Shown piece by piece: positions 33,716-42,302 of a DNA stretch of 64,000 bases. Every line of letters begins with the position of its first letter. The first letter of the stretch is position 1. This stretch comes from UBA2821 sp902763335. GTDB taxonomy: Bacteria; Bacillota; Clostridia; Lachnospirales; Lachnospiraceae. A program made the translations under genes and the position numbers. The DNA lies in assembly GCA_052066835.1 (NCBI GenBank), contig JBQHRJ010000012.1. One strand, given 5' to 3'. A model generated the notes under the pieces. That model did no database searches, had not been told where the DNA came from, and was given only the letters and a program-made list of their open reading frames with translations.

Positions 33716-35821
33716 ATGAATATCAAAGTTGACAGAATGTCACCTACAGATAAAAAATTATTTTATATTCAAAATATGCATCCTATGATGAACAGGAATG
33801 CATTATTCAGTGACGAGACATCAGGATTCCGTATACCTGCTGAACCGGCAAAAAATTCAGAGGTAAAAATCCAGATGAGAACTGCCGCTAATAATGTTGA
33901 TCATGTATATTTGTGTATGGATGACAAAGAGATACCTATGAAAGTGATTCTGTCTACGGAATTATTTGATTACTATGAAACTGTGTTGCAGCTTACAGAT
34001 AAGCAGATACATTATTATTTCAAGGTAATTACGGGATATGAGGTCTGTTATTATGATAAGACAGGACCTTGTGATAACAGACTTGGATGGTATGATTTTG
34101 TTATCACACCGGGATTTGAGACACCGGACTGGGCTAAAGGCGCAGTAATGTATCAGATTTATACTGACAGATTTTATAACGGTGATAAGACAAATGATGT
34201 TGAGACTAATGAATATCAGTATATAGGAGATAAATCCGTAAAAGTAACTGACTGGGGAAAATATCCGGCATCTATGGGCGTGCGTGAATTTTACGGTGGT
34301 GATATCCAGGGAGTCTGGGATAAACTTGATTATCTGCAGAAACTTGGAGTAGAGGTAATATATTTCAATCCTATATTTGTATCACCGTCTAATCATAAAT
34401 ATGATATTCAGGATTATGATTATGTTGATCCGCATATTGGGAAAATTGTAAAAGACGAAGGTGAACTTCTCAGGGATGATCAGTATCTTAACAGAGAAGC
34501 CACAAGATATATAACAAGAGTTACGGATAAAGAAAATCTTGAAGCATCGAATAAATTCTTTGCTGAATTTGTAGATGAAGTTCATAAAAGAGGCATGAAG
34601 GTTATACTCGATGGAGTATTTAATCATTGTGGTTCGTTTAATAAATGGCTCGACAGAGAGCAGATATATGAGAATCAGGAAGGATATGAGAAGGGTGCTT
34701 ATGTATCGGCAGACAGTCCGTACAGATCATTCTTCCAGTTCTTTGAGGACAGCTGGCCATACAACTATCATTATAACGGCTGGTGGGGACATGATACACT
34801 TCCTAAGCTTAATTATGAAGATTCACCTGAATTGTATGATTATGTTATGGGAATAGCCAGAAAATGGGTATCAGCTCCGTACAATGTTGACGGATGGAGA
34901 CTTGATGTTGCTGCAGATCTTGGAAGAAGCGGAGAGTTTAACCACAAATTCTGGAAAGACTTCAGAAAGAATGTTAAGGAAGCTAATCCGGAGGCTATTA
35001 TTCTTGCTGAGCATTATGGAGATCCGGGAGCATGGCTTCAGGGTGAAGAATGGGATACGGTAATGAACTATGATGCTTTTATGGAGCCGTTATCATGGTT
35101 CCTTACAGGTATGGAGAAACACAGTGATGAAAAGCGTGATGATCTTCGTGGAGATTCATACAGCTTCTTCGCATCAATGAGACATCATATGTCACGTTTT
35201 CACGGACAGTCACTTCTTGTTGCCATGAATGAACTGTCTAACCATGACCATTCAAGATTCCTTACAAGAACTAACGGAAATGTGGGAAGAGTGGACAGCA
35301 GAGGTTCAGAAGCCGCAAATCAGTACGTAAATAAGGGAATTATGAAAGAGGCTGTTATAGTACAGATGACATGGCCGGGAGCACCTACTATATATTATGG
35401 AGATGAAGCCGGTGTGTGCGGTTGGACAGATCCTGACAACAGAAGAACATATCCGTGGGGTAAAGAGGATATTGAGCTTGTCGAGTTTCATAGGGATGTA
35501 ATCAGAATACACAAAGAAAATGAAGCCCTCAGAAAGGGTTCATATAAGGGACTTACAGGAGAGTACAATGTCATAACATTTGGAAGATTTTTAGGAAATA
35601 ATATAATAGCCGTTGCGGTCAACAACAATGATTATGAGAAAGAAATAAATATTCCTGTTGTACAGCTTGGTGTTCCTGACGGATATAAGATGGAGAGCCT
35701 TATAGTTTCGTCTGTTGATTCATATAATGCTGGAAGACAGCAGTATGATGTTGTAAATGGCGAGCTTATAGTAAAAGTACCGGCATTTGGTGCTGGAATA
35801 TACAGAATGGTAGTAAATTAA
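33716..35821 (+). CDS. GH13 alpha-amylase family enzyme (neopullulanase/maltodextrinase-like)
   Basis: A 701-aa cytoplasmic enzyme without a signal peptide. An N-terminal beta-domain (~1-130) like those of neopullulanases is followed by a (beta/alpha)8 barrel. The catalytic residues are D397 (GWRLDVA), E432 (ILAEHYGD) and D511 (NHDHSRF). A C-terminal beta-domain (about 620-701) closes it. Such enzymes split maltodextrins or cyclodextrins taken up by the cell. A 21-bp stretch before its ribosome site (33689-33709) is nearly identical to one before the BlaI-like gene. It is monocistronic as far as I can see. Confidence 0.92.
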   Translation: MNIKVDRMSPTDKKLFYIQNMHPMMNRNALFSDETSGFRIPAEPAKNSEVKIQMRTAANNVDHVYLCMDDKEIPMKVILSTELFDYYETVLQLTDKQIHYYFKVITGYEVCYYDKTGPCDNRLGWYDFVITPGFETPDWAKGAVMYQIYTDRFYNGDKTNDVETNEYQYIGDKSVKVTDWGKYPASMGVREFYGGDIQGVWDKLDYLQKLGVEVIYFNPIFVSPSNHKYDIQDYDYVDPHIGKIVKDEGELLRDDQYLNREATRYITRVTDKENLEASNKFFAEFVDEVHKRGMKVILDGVFNHCGSFNKWLDREQIYENQEGYEKGAYVSADSPYRSFFQFFEDSWPYNYHYNGWWGHDTLPKLNYEDSPELYDYVMGIARKWVSAPYNVDGWRLDVAADLGRSGEFNHKFWKDFRKNVKEANPEAIILAEHYGDPGAWLQGEEWDTVMNYDAFMEPLSWFLTGMEKHSDEKRDDLRGDSYSFFASMRHHMSRFHGQSLLVAMNELSNHDHSRFLTRTNGNVGRVDSRGSEAANQYVNKGIMKEAVIVQMTWPGAPTIYYGDEAGVCGWTDPDNRRTYPWGKEDIELVEFHRDVIRIHKENEALRKGSYKGLTGEYNVITFGRFLGNNIIAVAVNNNDYEKEINIPVVQLGVPDGYKMESLIVSSVDSYNAGRQQYDVVNGELIVKVPAFGAGIYRMVVN

Positions 35822-35828
35822 AAATCAC

Positions 35829-35857
35829 TTGCATTTTAAGATGTATTGTGGTATAAA
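35829..35857 (+). promoter_or_regulatory. tRNA operon promoter
   Basis: TTGCAT (35829-35834), a 17-bp spacer and TATAAA (35852-35857), 21 bp before the first tRNA. Confidence 0.6.
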
Positions 35858-35878
35858 TATTTAATGTCGATAAGACAT

Positions 35879-35960
35879 GGATGGATTCCCGAGTGGCCAA
35901 AGGGGACAGACTGTAAATCTGCTGCAAATTGCTTCGGTGGTTCGAATCCACCTCCATCCA
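35879..35960 (+). tRNA. tRNA-Tyr (anticodon GTA)
   Basis: An 82-nt class II tRNA. The acceptor stem GGATGGA pairs with TCCATCC, discriminator A. The anticodon loop CTGTAAA gives GTA. It has a long variable arm and the T-loop GGTTCGAATCC. CCA is not encoded. Confidence 0.97.
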
Positions 35961-35965
35961 TTGTT

Positions 35966-36051
35966 GCCGGCGTGGCGGAACTGGCAGACGCACAGGACTT
36001 AAAATCCTGCGGGACTAATCTCCCGTACCGGTTCGATTCCGGTCGCCGGCA
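35966..36051 (+). tRNA. tRNA-Leu (anticodon TAA)
   Basis: An 86-nt class II tRNA. The acceptor stem GCCGGCG pairs with CGCCGGC, discriminator A. The anticodon loop CTTAAAA gives TAA for UUA/UUG codons. It has a long variable arm and the T-loop GGTTCGATTCC. CCA is not encoded. Confidence 0.97.
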
Positions 36052-36082
36052 CTATATTAAACATATGTATACATAAATGAGA

Positions 36083-36120
36083 AGAAGCACATACTGAGAT
36101 GATATTGTGTTTCTTTTTTT
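36083..36120 (+). terminator. Terminator of the tRNA pair
   Basis: AGAAGCACA pairs with TGTGTTTCT (one G-U) and is followed by a run of seven T residues. Confidence 0.75.
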
Positions 36121-36173
36121 GTTGTACAAGGCTGGCAGGCATAATGATGCCAGTATAAAATGGAGGCAAAATA

Positions 36174-36938
36174 ATGAGCAGGAATCGAAGAAAAAAATCT
36201 AATCCGGTAAGAAATCTGTTGTATGTGATTTTGGCCATATTGATACTGGCAGGTGTAGGTAATTATTTTCCGGGTACATATGGACAGATAGGCCATCTGG
36301 TTGAAAAAGCATGGAATAGCATAGGCAGCGGTGGAAAACAGGTACAGTCTGCCGATATAGGAGATGTTCCGGAATATTCGGGAAGTCCGTATGTGGAGAT
36401 TAACAATAATGAGCCTGAGTTTGGTGAAAATGATATGATTACACAGCCTTTTGAAAATTATTCTGAGCTTGATTCACTGGGGAGGTGCGGAGTGGCATAT
36501 GCCAATGTATGCACTGATATAATGCCTACGGAGGAAAGAGGAAAGATAGGTATGATTAAGCCGAGCGGATGGCATACAGTGAAATATGATAACGTAGATG
36601 GAAAATATCTGTATAACAGATGCCATCTTATAGGATATCAGCTCTCGGGCGAAAATGCCAACGAGAAAAACCTGATAACCGGAACAAGATATCTCAATGT
36701 GGATGGGATGCTGCCGTTTGAAAATGAAGTAGCAGACTATGTGCATAAAACCAATAATCATGTTTTGTACAGGGTGACACCCATATTTGAGGGAGATAAT
36801 CTGGTGGCATCAGGAGTGTGGATGGAAGCAAAATCAGTAGAAGATAATGGTGATGGAGTGAAATTCAGTGTATATGTATATAACATCCAGCCGGGAATAA
36901 CCATAGATTATGCAACAGGGGAAAGTAAAAAACAGTAA
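36174..36938 (+). CDS. Membrane-anchored EndA-like DNA/RNA nuclease
   Basis: A 254-aa protein with one N-terminal hydrophobic helix (about 14-32) and an extracytoplasmic nuclease domain of the DNA/RNA non-specific endonuclease type. The landmarks NRCHLIGYQL, NLITGTRYLN and MLPFE are those of streptococcal EndA, the competence nuclease. The usual DRGH motif reads NRCH, keeping the catalytic histidine. Roles could be DNA uptake, nutrient scavenging or defence. It lies just after the tRNA pair with a GGAGG ribosome site and has its own terminator. Confidence 0.9.
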   Translation: MSRNRRKKSNPVRNLLYVILAILILAGVGNYFPGTYGQIGHLVEKAWNSIGSGGKQVQSADIGDVPEYSGSPYVEINNNEPEFGENDMITQPFENYSELDSLGRCGVAYANVCTDIMPTEERGKIGMIKPSGWHTVKYDNVDGKYLYNRCHLIGYQLSGENANEKNLITGTRYLNVDGMLPFENEVADYVHKTNNHVLYRVTPIFEGDNLVASGVWMEAKSVEDNGDGVKFSVYVYNIQPGITIDYATGESKKQ

Positions 36939-36944
36939 AAATAT

Positions 36945-36994
36945 AGCGTGGAATATAAAGATATATTGTCATATTTTTATGTTCCACGCTTATT
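36945..36994 (+). terminator. Terminator after the EndA-like gene
   Basis: AGCGTGGAAT (36945-36954) pairs with GTTCCACGCT (36981-36990), with further A/T pairing inward. T residues follow. It may also serve the convergent PMT gene. Confidence 0.7.
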
Positions 36995-37027
36995 TGCATA
37001 AAGAATTATTATAAAAATCTACATTAT

Positions 37028-38860
37028 CTATAAAACTAAAGTCCAGCTCTTAAACCATCTTAAGAATGTCTTTACAAATGCTTTGCTTATCGGCATACCT
37101 GACAGTACAGGGTAGAATAGTATAAACAGTGCAATAGCTATACCGCAGTATACAAAACATGTCGTCTTAATTCTTTTTCTACGCTTTAATGCTCCTTCTC
37201 CGAGAGGTACACTGCTTTCATCTGTAACTGCATCAGAACCGGCAAGGCGGTACATACTAAAACCGATTAACAAAACAACAAAAGGTGTGCTCGGGAAGTA
37301 GTGGTACATAAATGTGTATCTTGTAACGAGAACCCATGGAAGGAACTGTGCCGCATACGAGATAAGTAAAAATCCGGCTTTTTTATCAGAATATGCAATC
37401 AACCTGTATAAGGCGTATGATGTGGCTAGTATTCCTACCCACCATACAGCAGGGTTTCCAAATGATGAAATACCTTCTGATACTGTTGATGAGAGTGAAA
37501 CTGTGTAAAACAGTACAGGACGTACAAGTACAGGCCACTGATACCACGATGATGAGTAAGCGTGGGCTGCTTTGAGGCCTGAATGGTATGTAAACATTGT
37601 AATCTGATTTTCAAGCATTCTGTCAATAAGACTTAAGTTACCGCTGTAACTGATAAAAGGAATGTATGACAGCGTGTATATAATTCCCGGTATTATTATA
37701 AAGAAAAGGATACAAAACAAAAGTGTTTTGACAGTGTATTTCGGGAAAACTTCAATAACATGGCTGTGGCGTATTCCGTCTGTTTCACCGTCAGGATTCA
37801 TTTTGGCAAAGTGGTACTCTCTGTATCTTCTGTATAACTGATAGAAGAAGATTAATGCAAGTCCCACACCTGCATAACAGCCGGTCCATTTACATGCACA
37901 TCCGAATCCCATGGCAACTCCGCTTATACCGAGTGGGATAAGCGTTTTCTTAAGGGAGCTGTCGTAAAACGACAATCGGATGTATTTATACATGAAATAG
38001 TACATAAGCATTATGAAAAATGTTACATATACATCGATGGTGGCTATACGTGTCTGCGTAAAGTGCATAAAGTCAAATGTAAATAAAAGACAGATGATGG
38101 ATGCGAGCCATGTCTGCTCAAACATTTTTTTCGCAAAGGCATATATAACCGGAATCATGAATATACCAAAAAGAGTTCCGATGATTCTCCAGCCAAAGGG
38201 ATTCATGCCAAATATCATTATACCGATGGATATAAAGATTTTGCCAAGGGGCGGATGGGTGTTTTCGTAGGTTGTGAGTCTGTGGATATATTCATATGCA
38301 GTACGTGCGTGGTAAATCTCATCAAAATATGTACTGTCCCTGAATGTTGATTTTACGGGATACATGTTCTGTTCATCAAACAGATTTGCATAATCATCGG
38401 CATTTACCGGTGTAAGTATATTTCCGTCCGGATCCGTTATTACGACTTCTTTCAGCGATGCTGCCGGTGATGACAGGGCAATCATAATATATCTGTGAGC
38501 CGTATCTATATTTACGGTGTTCCACGAAAATACTGTTGATATCTCTGAATTGCGGTATGATTCCCACATGTCTGATGCTGAATCTCTGCCGCTGACAGAG
38601 AGATTGTAATATGCGGTTTCACCCATGAAAAAGCTCACATTACTGATATCAGTTACATCACCCATATCAAGTACTATATTCTGACCATCAGTTCCTTTCC
38701 AGGCTGTCTGTGGAGCATAATGATAACCTAGATTATAAAGGGCAATGGCACTGTATATAATCATTATGGTTAACAATATAATCCAATCTGCCTTACAAAA
38801 CTTATGGTCTTTTTTGCTTCTTTGAAATTTGATAGTTTTCTTGCTCGTTTTCTTACTCAT
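37028..38860 (-). CDS. Protein O-mannosyltransferase family (PMT, GT39) membrane glycosyltransferase
   Basis: A 610-aa integral membrane protein with a large extracytoplasmic insertion after the first helix and many later helices. The GT-C catalytic acidic pair is D180-E181 in YFDEIYHARTAYE, followed by NTHPPLGK, both typical of the PMT/GT39 family. Such enzymes transfer a sugar from a polyprenyl-phosphate donor to proteins or other surface acceptors. It is transcribed leftwards; the LCP gene upstream on the same strand has its own terminator between them. The polyprenyl-phosphate-sugar synthase at 59333 could supply its donor. Confidence 0.92.
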   Translation of the reverse strand: MSKKTSKKTIKFQRSKKDHKFCKADWIILLTIMIIYSAIALYNLGYHYAPQTAWKGTDGQNIVLDMGDVTDISNVSFFMGETAYYNLSVSGRDSASDMWESYRNSEISTVFSWNTVNIDTAHRYIMIALSSPAASLKEVVITDPDGNILTPVNADDYANLFDEQNMYPVKSTFRDSTYFDEIYHARTAYEYIHRLTTYENTHPPLGKIFISIGIMIFGMNPFGWRIIGTLFGIFMIPVIYAFAKKMFEQTWLASIICLLFTFDFMHFTQTRIATIDVYVTFFIMLMYYFMYKYIRLSFYDSSLKKTLIPLGISGVAMGFGCACKWTGCYAGVGLALIFFYQLYRRYREYHFAKMNPDGETDGIRHSHVIEVFPKYTVKTLLFCILFFIIIPGIIYTLSYIPFISYSGNLSLIDRMLENQITMFTYHSGLKAAHAYSSSWYQWPVLVRPVLFYTVSLSSTVSEGISSFGNPAVWWVGILATSYALYRLIAYSDKKAGFLLISYAAQFLPWVLVTRYTFMYHYFPSTPFVVLLIGFSMYRLAGSDAVTDESSVPLGEGALKRRKRIKTTCFVYCGIAIALFILFYPVLSGMPISKAFVKTFLRWFKSWTLVL

Positions 38861-38920
38861 TTTCTTACCATACTTTCCTAAAACATTTTAAATTTAACGT
38901 AACATTCACATTTTACCACA

Positions 38921-38955
38921 AAAAACAGAACCTGTCATCAGACAGGTTCTGTTTT
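38921..38955 (-). terminator. Intrinsic terminator of the LCP gene
   Basis: A perfect 15-bp stem (AAAACAGAACCTGTC / GACAGGTTCTGTTTT) with a 4-nt loop, flanked by a T-run when read on the minus strand. Confidence 0.92.
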
Positions 38956-38967
38956 AAGAATTACAGT

Positions 38968-40467
38968 TTAGTTTGAATGTTCAACAACGTTTTCAGGAGC
39001 ACTGATTGTTTCACCGTTTATTACCTGCTGCTGAAGAGCTTTTGCTGTTTCAACAGTTGACATATCAGGTTCCATAACATATGCGTGACTGTTTGGTGTT
39101 GAATATGTTGTCTTTGAATCACCAAATCCGTCAACACTGTACTGTACGACATTCCATGATGCCATATCAGAAAGTTCCATTTTAACAAGGTCTGTAAGTT
39201 CGTCATTTGTCATGTTTGTCTCAAAACTTCCTGTTACACTTGATACAAGACTGTTAAAGTCGTTAAGTATTGCAGTTGAGCAAGCCTTATCTATAATGGC
39301 TTTGATAACTTTCATCTGGTTTTTTCCACGGCCTCTGTCACCGCCTGATACAGAGTAACGTTCTCTGGCGAATCCGAGAGCCTTTGCACCGTCCATATAG
39401 TTTTCACCCTGTTTGATTGCATAATTGCCGTGATATGTTGTAAATGCTTCGTCAGATACAACTGTTACACCGCCTAATGCGTCTATAACTTTTTCAAATC
39501 CTGTAAAGTTTACTCTGAAGTAATACTGTACATCTATTCCATATAAGTTAGCAAGAGTTCCCATCGAACAATCGACACCGTATATACCGGCATGTGTAAG
39601 TTTATCATAAGCACCGCCTGATACAGTAGTCTGTACATAGTAATCACGAGGAGTAGATACAAGTAATACCTGCTTTGTCTTAGGATTTATTGTAGCGAGT
39701 ATGTTTACGTCACTACGGCTTGTTGTAGATATATCACCATATACGTCAATACCACTGATATATACTGAGAACGGATCCTTAGTGATATTTTTAACACCGG
39801 TATCTTCGATAGTTGTCGTAAATGAAACAGATTCCACTTCTTTGATGCGGTCAGCAAAATCAAGATGGTTGTCATCGTCTGAAATAGTATCAACGAATGC
39901 TGAGTTTAATACGATGGCTTTTACTTCGCCGTTTAACAGTGCATCTGCCAGTGAAATCATATCACTGTAAGCTGTTGTTGTGATTTCTTTTCCTACTGTT
40001 GTATTTACTTTGGAAATAGTGTTGTCTGTGTTCTTTCTGTCTATTGTCTCAAGTATACCAAAGTTGTAATCTGCAACGTCACCAAGAGTTGTGGCAGGGT
40101 CATCTTTAAGTACATACACACCGATGACATCTGTCTTTTTGTTTGAACCTGAGATTCCTGAGAATATCTGGTTAGCTTTCATTACAAAGAATAATCCAAC
40201 CAGTAATATTATAGTTATGATTACAGCTATAATCTTTCCTGATAATCTGAATTTCTTTGAAAACTGTGAAAAAATGTCGTATCCTAAAAATAAAACAAGT
40301 AAAAAGATAACCGGTATTAAATATTTTGCAGGTACCATGTCAACGTATATTACAAGTCCGATAAATACGGCTGTAACTATTGCCTGAATAGCTGCCAGTA
40401 TAAACCCGAGTTTTTTACTTTTCAGGAAACTTTTAGATTTCTTGTTGCTGGAGTTCTTACTACTCAT
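38968..40467 (-). CDS. LytR-CpsA-Psr (LCP) family cell-wall glycopolymer ligase
   Basis: A 499-aa protein. A lysine-rich cytoplasmic start is followed by about three hydrophobic helices and a large extracytoplasmic region. The LCP domain has TSRSDVNILATINPKTKQVLLVSTPRDYYV (landmarks R in SRSD, STPRD), then FARERYSVSGGDRGR, which carries the arginines that bind the lipid pyrophosphate. LCP enzymes attach capsule or teichoic acids to peptidoglycan. It is divergent from the capsule locus at 40841 and probably anchors that polymer. The accessory segment between helices and LCP domain (about residues 110-230) is known in this family. Confidence 0.93.
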   Translation of the reverse strand: MSSKNSSNKKSKSFLKSKKLGFILAAIQAIVTAVFIGLVIYVDMVPAKYLIPVIFLLVLFLGYDIFSQFSKKFRLSGKIIAVIITIILLVGLFFVMKANQIFSGISGSNKKTDVIGVYVLKDDPATTLGDVADYNFGILETIDRKNTDNTISKVNTTVGKEITTTAYSDMISLADALLNGEVKAIVLNSAFVDTISDDDNHLDFADRIKEVESVSFTTTIEDTGVKNITKDPFSVYISGIDVYGDISTTSRSDVNILATINPKTKQVLLVSTPRDYYVQTTVSGGAYDKLTHAGIYGVDCSMGTLANLYGIDVQYYFRVNFTGFEKVIDALGGVTVVSDEAFTTYHGNYAIKQGENYMDGAKALGFARERYSVSGGDRGRGKNQMKVIKAIIDKACSTAILNDFNSLVSSVTGSFETNMTNDELTDLVKMELSDMASWNVVQYSVDGFGDSKTTYSTPNSHAYVMEPDMSTVETAKALQQQVINGETISAPENVVEHSN

Positions 40468-40501
40468 TCTTTAGCCTCTTTTCTTAATTTTCTTTATTTT
40501 A

Positions 40502-40662
40502 TAGGATGATTTTGATGTCTGAATCTTATGATGCCGGGGGTGAAAGGGTGCTACGCACCAGCCGGACATAATATGCGTATTTTCAAGCTGGCTTGCAAAT
40601 ACACATATTCATGCCGGCTAGTCCCCGAAGGGGCTTTCACCCCCGCATCATCTTATATCCTA
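40502..40662. repeat. Large multi-armed GC-rich palindrome in a divergent promoter region
   Basis: The outer arms (40528-40546 and 40634-40651) pair over about 18 bp. Inside are GGTGC-TAC-GCACC (40547-40559), AGCCGG/CCGGCT, a 16-bp hairpin (40573-40588 with 40591-40606, 14 matches) and CCCC-GAAG-GGG (40623-40633). TAGGAT/ATCCTA (40502, 40657) flank the whole. In single-stranded form it would make a cloverleaf. It fills the middle of the gene-free stretch 40468-40840; the rest holds the promoter of the next gene and AT-rich sequence. Confidence 0.85.
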
Positions 40663-40748
40663 TTTAATAAGTAAAACGTAACTTAGGTATTATACTACAT
40701 ATTTGACAAAAATCAAATAAAATTCACAGAAAAAATCAGGGTAAAGTG

Positions 40749-40777
40749 TTTACGGATAAACAAATATGTGGTATAAA
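40749..40777 (+). promoter_or_regulatory. Probable promoter of the polysaccharide operon
   Basis: TTTACG (40749-40754), a 17-bp spacer and TATAAA (40772-40777), about 64 bp before the first gene of the locus. Confidence 0.55.
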
Positions 40778-40809
40778 ATAGGGTAGTATAAACATTGGAT
40801 AAATTGTTT

Positions 40810-40823
40810 AGCAATAAATTGCT
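40810..40823 (+). other. Leader hairpin before the priming transferase
   Basis: AGCAAT-AA-ATTGCT followed by TCGAAATGAGG, which is the ribosome site. It has the same layout as at 11250 and 42271. Confidence 0.45.
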
Positions 40824-40840
40824 TCGAAATGAGGATTAAT

Positions 40841-42259
40841 ATGTATCAGAACAGGAAAGAGACACAGAATTTTATTATATTTGCAGTAGATACGGTAAGC
40901 ATTCTTGTGAGTTATATATTGGCGACATATTTGTGGGTAGTATTGTACAGGGGACAGCTCCAGTATTCGAGGGATACCATATTTGATAATATGGGGATTT
41001 TTTTGTTTTCATTTTTAGGAACGATTTTATTTTTTAATGTAAATAAAGAATTCTTTAAAAGAGGTGCATTTGCAGAGTTTATGCACTGCCTTAAGATGAA
41101 TCTGCTGTTTGCGGCAGTGGTATCCATACTGATAGTTATAAAGGGAAGCTTTGGTACAATATCCAGAGGTGTTCTTGTATGTACGGTGATTATTAATATT
41201 ATATTGATGTGCGTTGGACATATTATGCTTCGCAGACATTTTATAAATGATGCGAACAAGAGTAAGAGTGTGAAAATGTTCATGGTGACGACGGTGGACA
41301 GAGCTAACAAAATGCTTAACAATATGCACAGACACAGTGAGTGGTACAATCATTTAAAGGCGATTGCCATAATAGATGACAACCTTAAAGGAACGGAGAT
41401 ATGTGGGGTTCCTGTTGTGGCAGATTTTAATAATATGATTGATTATGTGCGCACTGAGGCAATTGATGAAGTGTTTATAAATGTTCCGTATAACACGGGA
41501 AAATCATTAAAGAACGTGATAATGGAATATGAAAATATGGGTGTTACGGTTCATTTAAATATTGAAGTTCTTGAAAATTTTGAGGGATTTGATAAAACTG
41601 TATCAATGCTTGGGGATATTCCTGTTATTTCGTTTGCAAATACATTTTTTGATTATAATAAACTTATAATAAAGAGATGCATGGATATTGTAGGAAGCAT
41701 AGTAGGACTTATTATTACCGGAATAGTTACAATCTTCCTTGCACCTGTTTTACTCATTGAATCTCCGGGACCGCTGTTTTTTAAACAAAAAAGGGTCGGA
41801 AAGAATGGAAGATATTTTTACATGTATAAGTTCCGTTCAATGTATAAGGATGCTGAAGAGCGAAAAAAAGAGCTTATGGATAAAAACGAGATGAACGGAT
41901 TGATGTTTAAAATGACAGATGATCCGAGAATAACAAAGGTTGGAAAATTTATACGTAAGACAAGTATAGACGAGCTGCCGCAGTTCTGGAATGTATTAAA
42001 AGGCGACATGAGTCTTGTGGGAACCAGACCACCTACAGTAGATGAATTTAAGAAATACGAAGGATACCACAAGAGAAGACTGAGCATCAAACCGGGAATA
42101 ACCGGAATGTGGCAGGTAAGTGGAAGAAGCAGTATAGAAGATTTTGAGGAAGTTGTTAAGCTGGATCTGGAATATATAGATAACTGGTGTCTGGCTTTGG
42201 ATATTAAAATACTTATAAAGACTGTTGGCGTCATATTTATGGGATCGGGTGCCAAATAG
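40841..42259 (+). CDS. Exopolysaccharide polyprenyl-phosphate sugar phosphotransferase (priming enzyme)
   Basis: A 472-aa membrane protein. Four to five N-terminal helices, a Rossmann-like middle domain (about 130-260), one more helix and a C-terminal bacterial sugar transferase domain (KRCMDIVGS, KFRSMYKDAE, DELPQFWNVLKGDMSLVGTRPP). It is the WbaP/WcaJ/CpsE type and loads the first sugar-phosphate onto undecaprenyl phosphate. The start ATG 40841 has GAGGA upstream; the ATG at 40829 overlaps it. It is the first gene of the polysaccharide locus. Confidence 0.95.
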   Translation: MYQNRKETQNFIIFAVDTVSILVSYILATYLWVVLYRGQLQYSRDTIFDNMGIFLFSFLGTILFFNVNKEFFKRGAFAEFMHCLKMNLLFAAVVSILIVIKGSFGTISRGVLVCTVIINIILMCVGHIMLRRHFINDANKSKSVKMFMVTTVDRANKMLNNMHRHSEWYNHLKAIAIIDDNLKGTEICGVPVVADFNNMIDYVRTEAIDEVFINVPYNTGKSLKNVIMEYENMGVTVHLNIEVLENFEGFDKTVSMLGDIPVISFANTFFDYNKLIIKRCMDIVGSIVGLIITGIVTIFLAPVLLIESPGPLFFKQKRVGKNGRYFYMYKFRSMYKDAEERKKELMDKNEMNGLMFKMTDDPRITKVGKFIRKTSIDELPQFWNVLKGDMSLVGTRPPTVDEFKKYEGYHKRRLSIKPGITGMWQVSGRSSIEDFEEVVKLDLEYIDNWCLALDIKILIKTVGVIFMGSGAK

Positions 42260-42270
42260 ACAATAATGAT

Positions 42271-42284
42271 AGCGCTTGTGCGCT
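42271..42284 (+). other. Leader hairpin before the Cps2T-like gene
   Basis: AGCGC-TTGT-GCGCT followed by TCAGAAATGGAG, the ribosome site of the next gene. Confidence 0.45.
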
Positions 42285-42302
42285 TCAGAAATGGAGAGTT
42301 GT

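Noticed and set aside
35879..36051. tRNA genes as an integration site of a mobile element
   Set aside because: No integrase or repeated tRNA 3' end is seen next to them; the only recombinase gene is 12 kb away.
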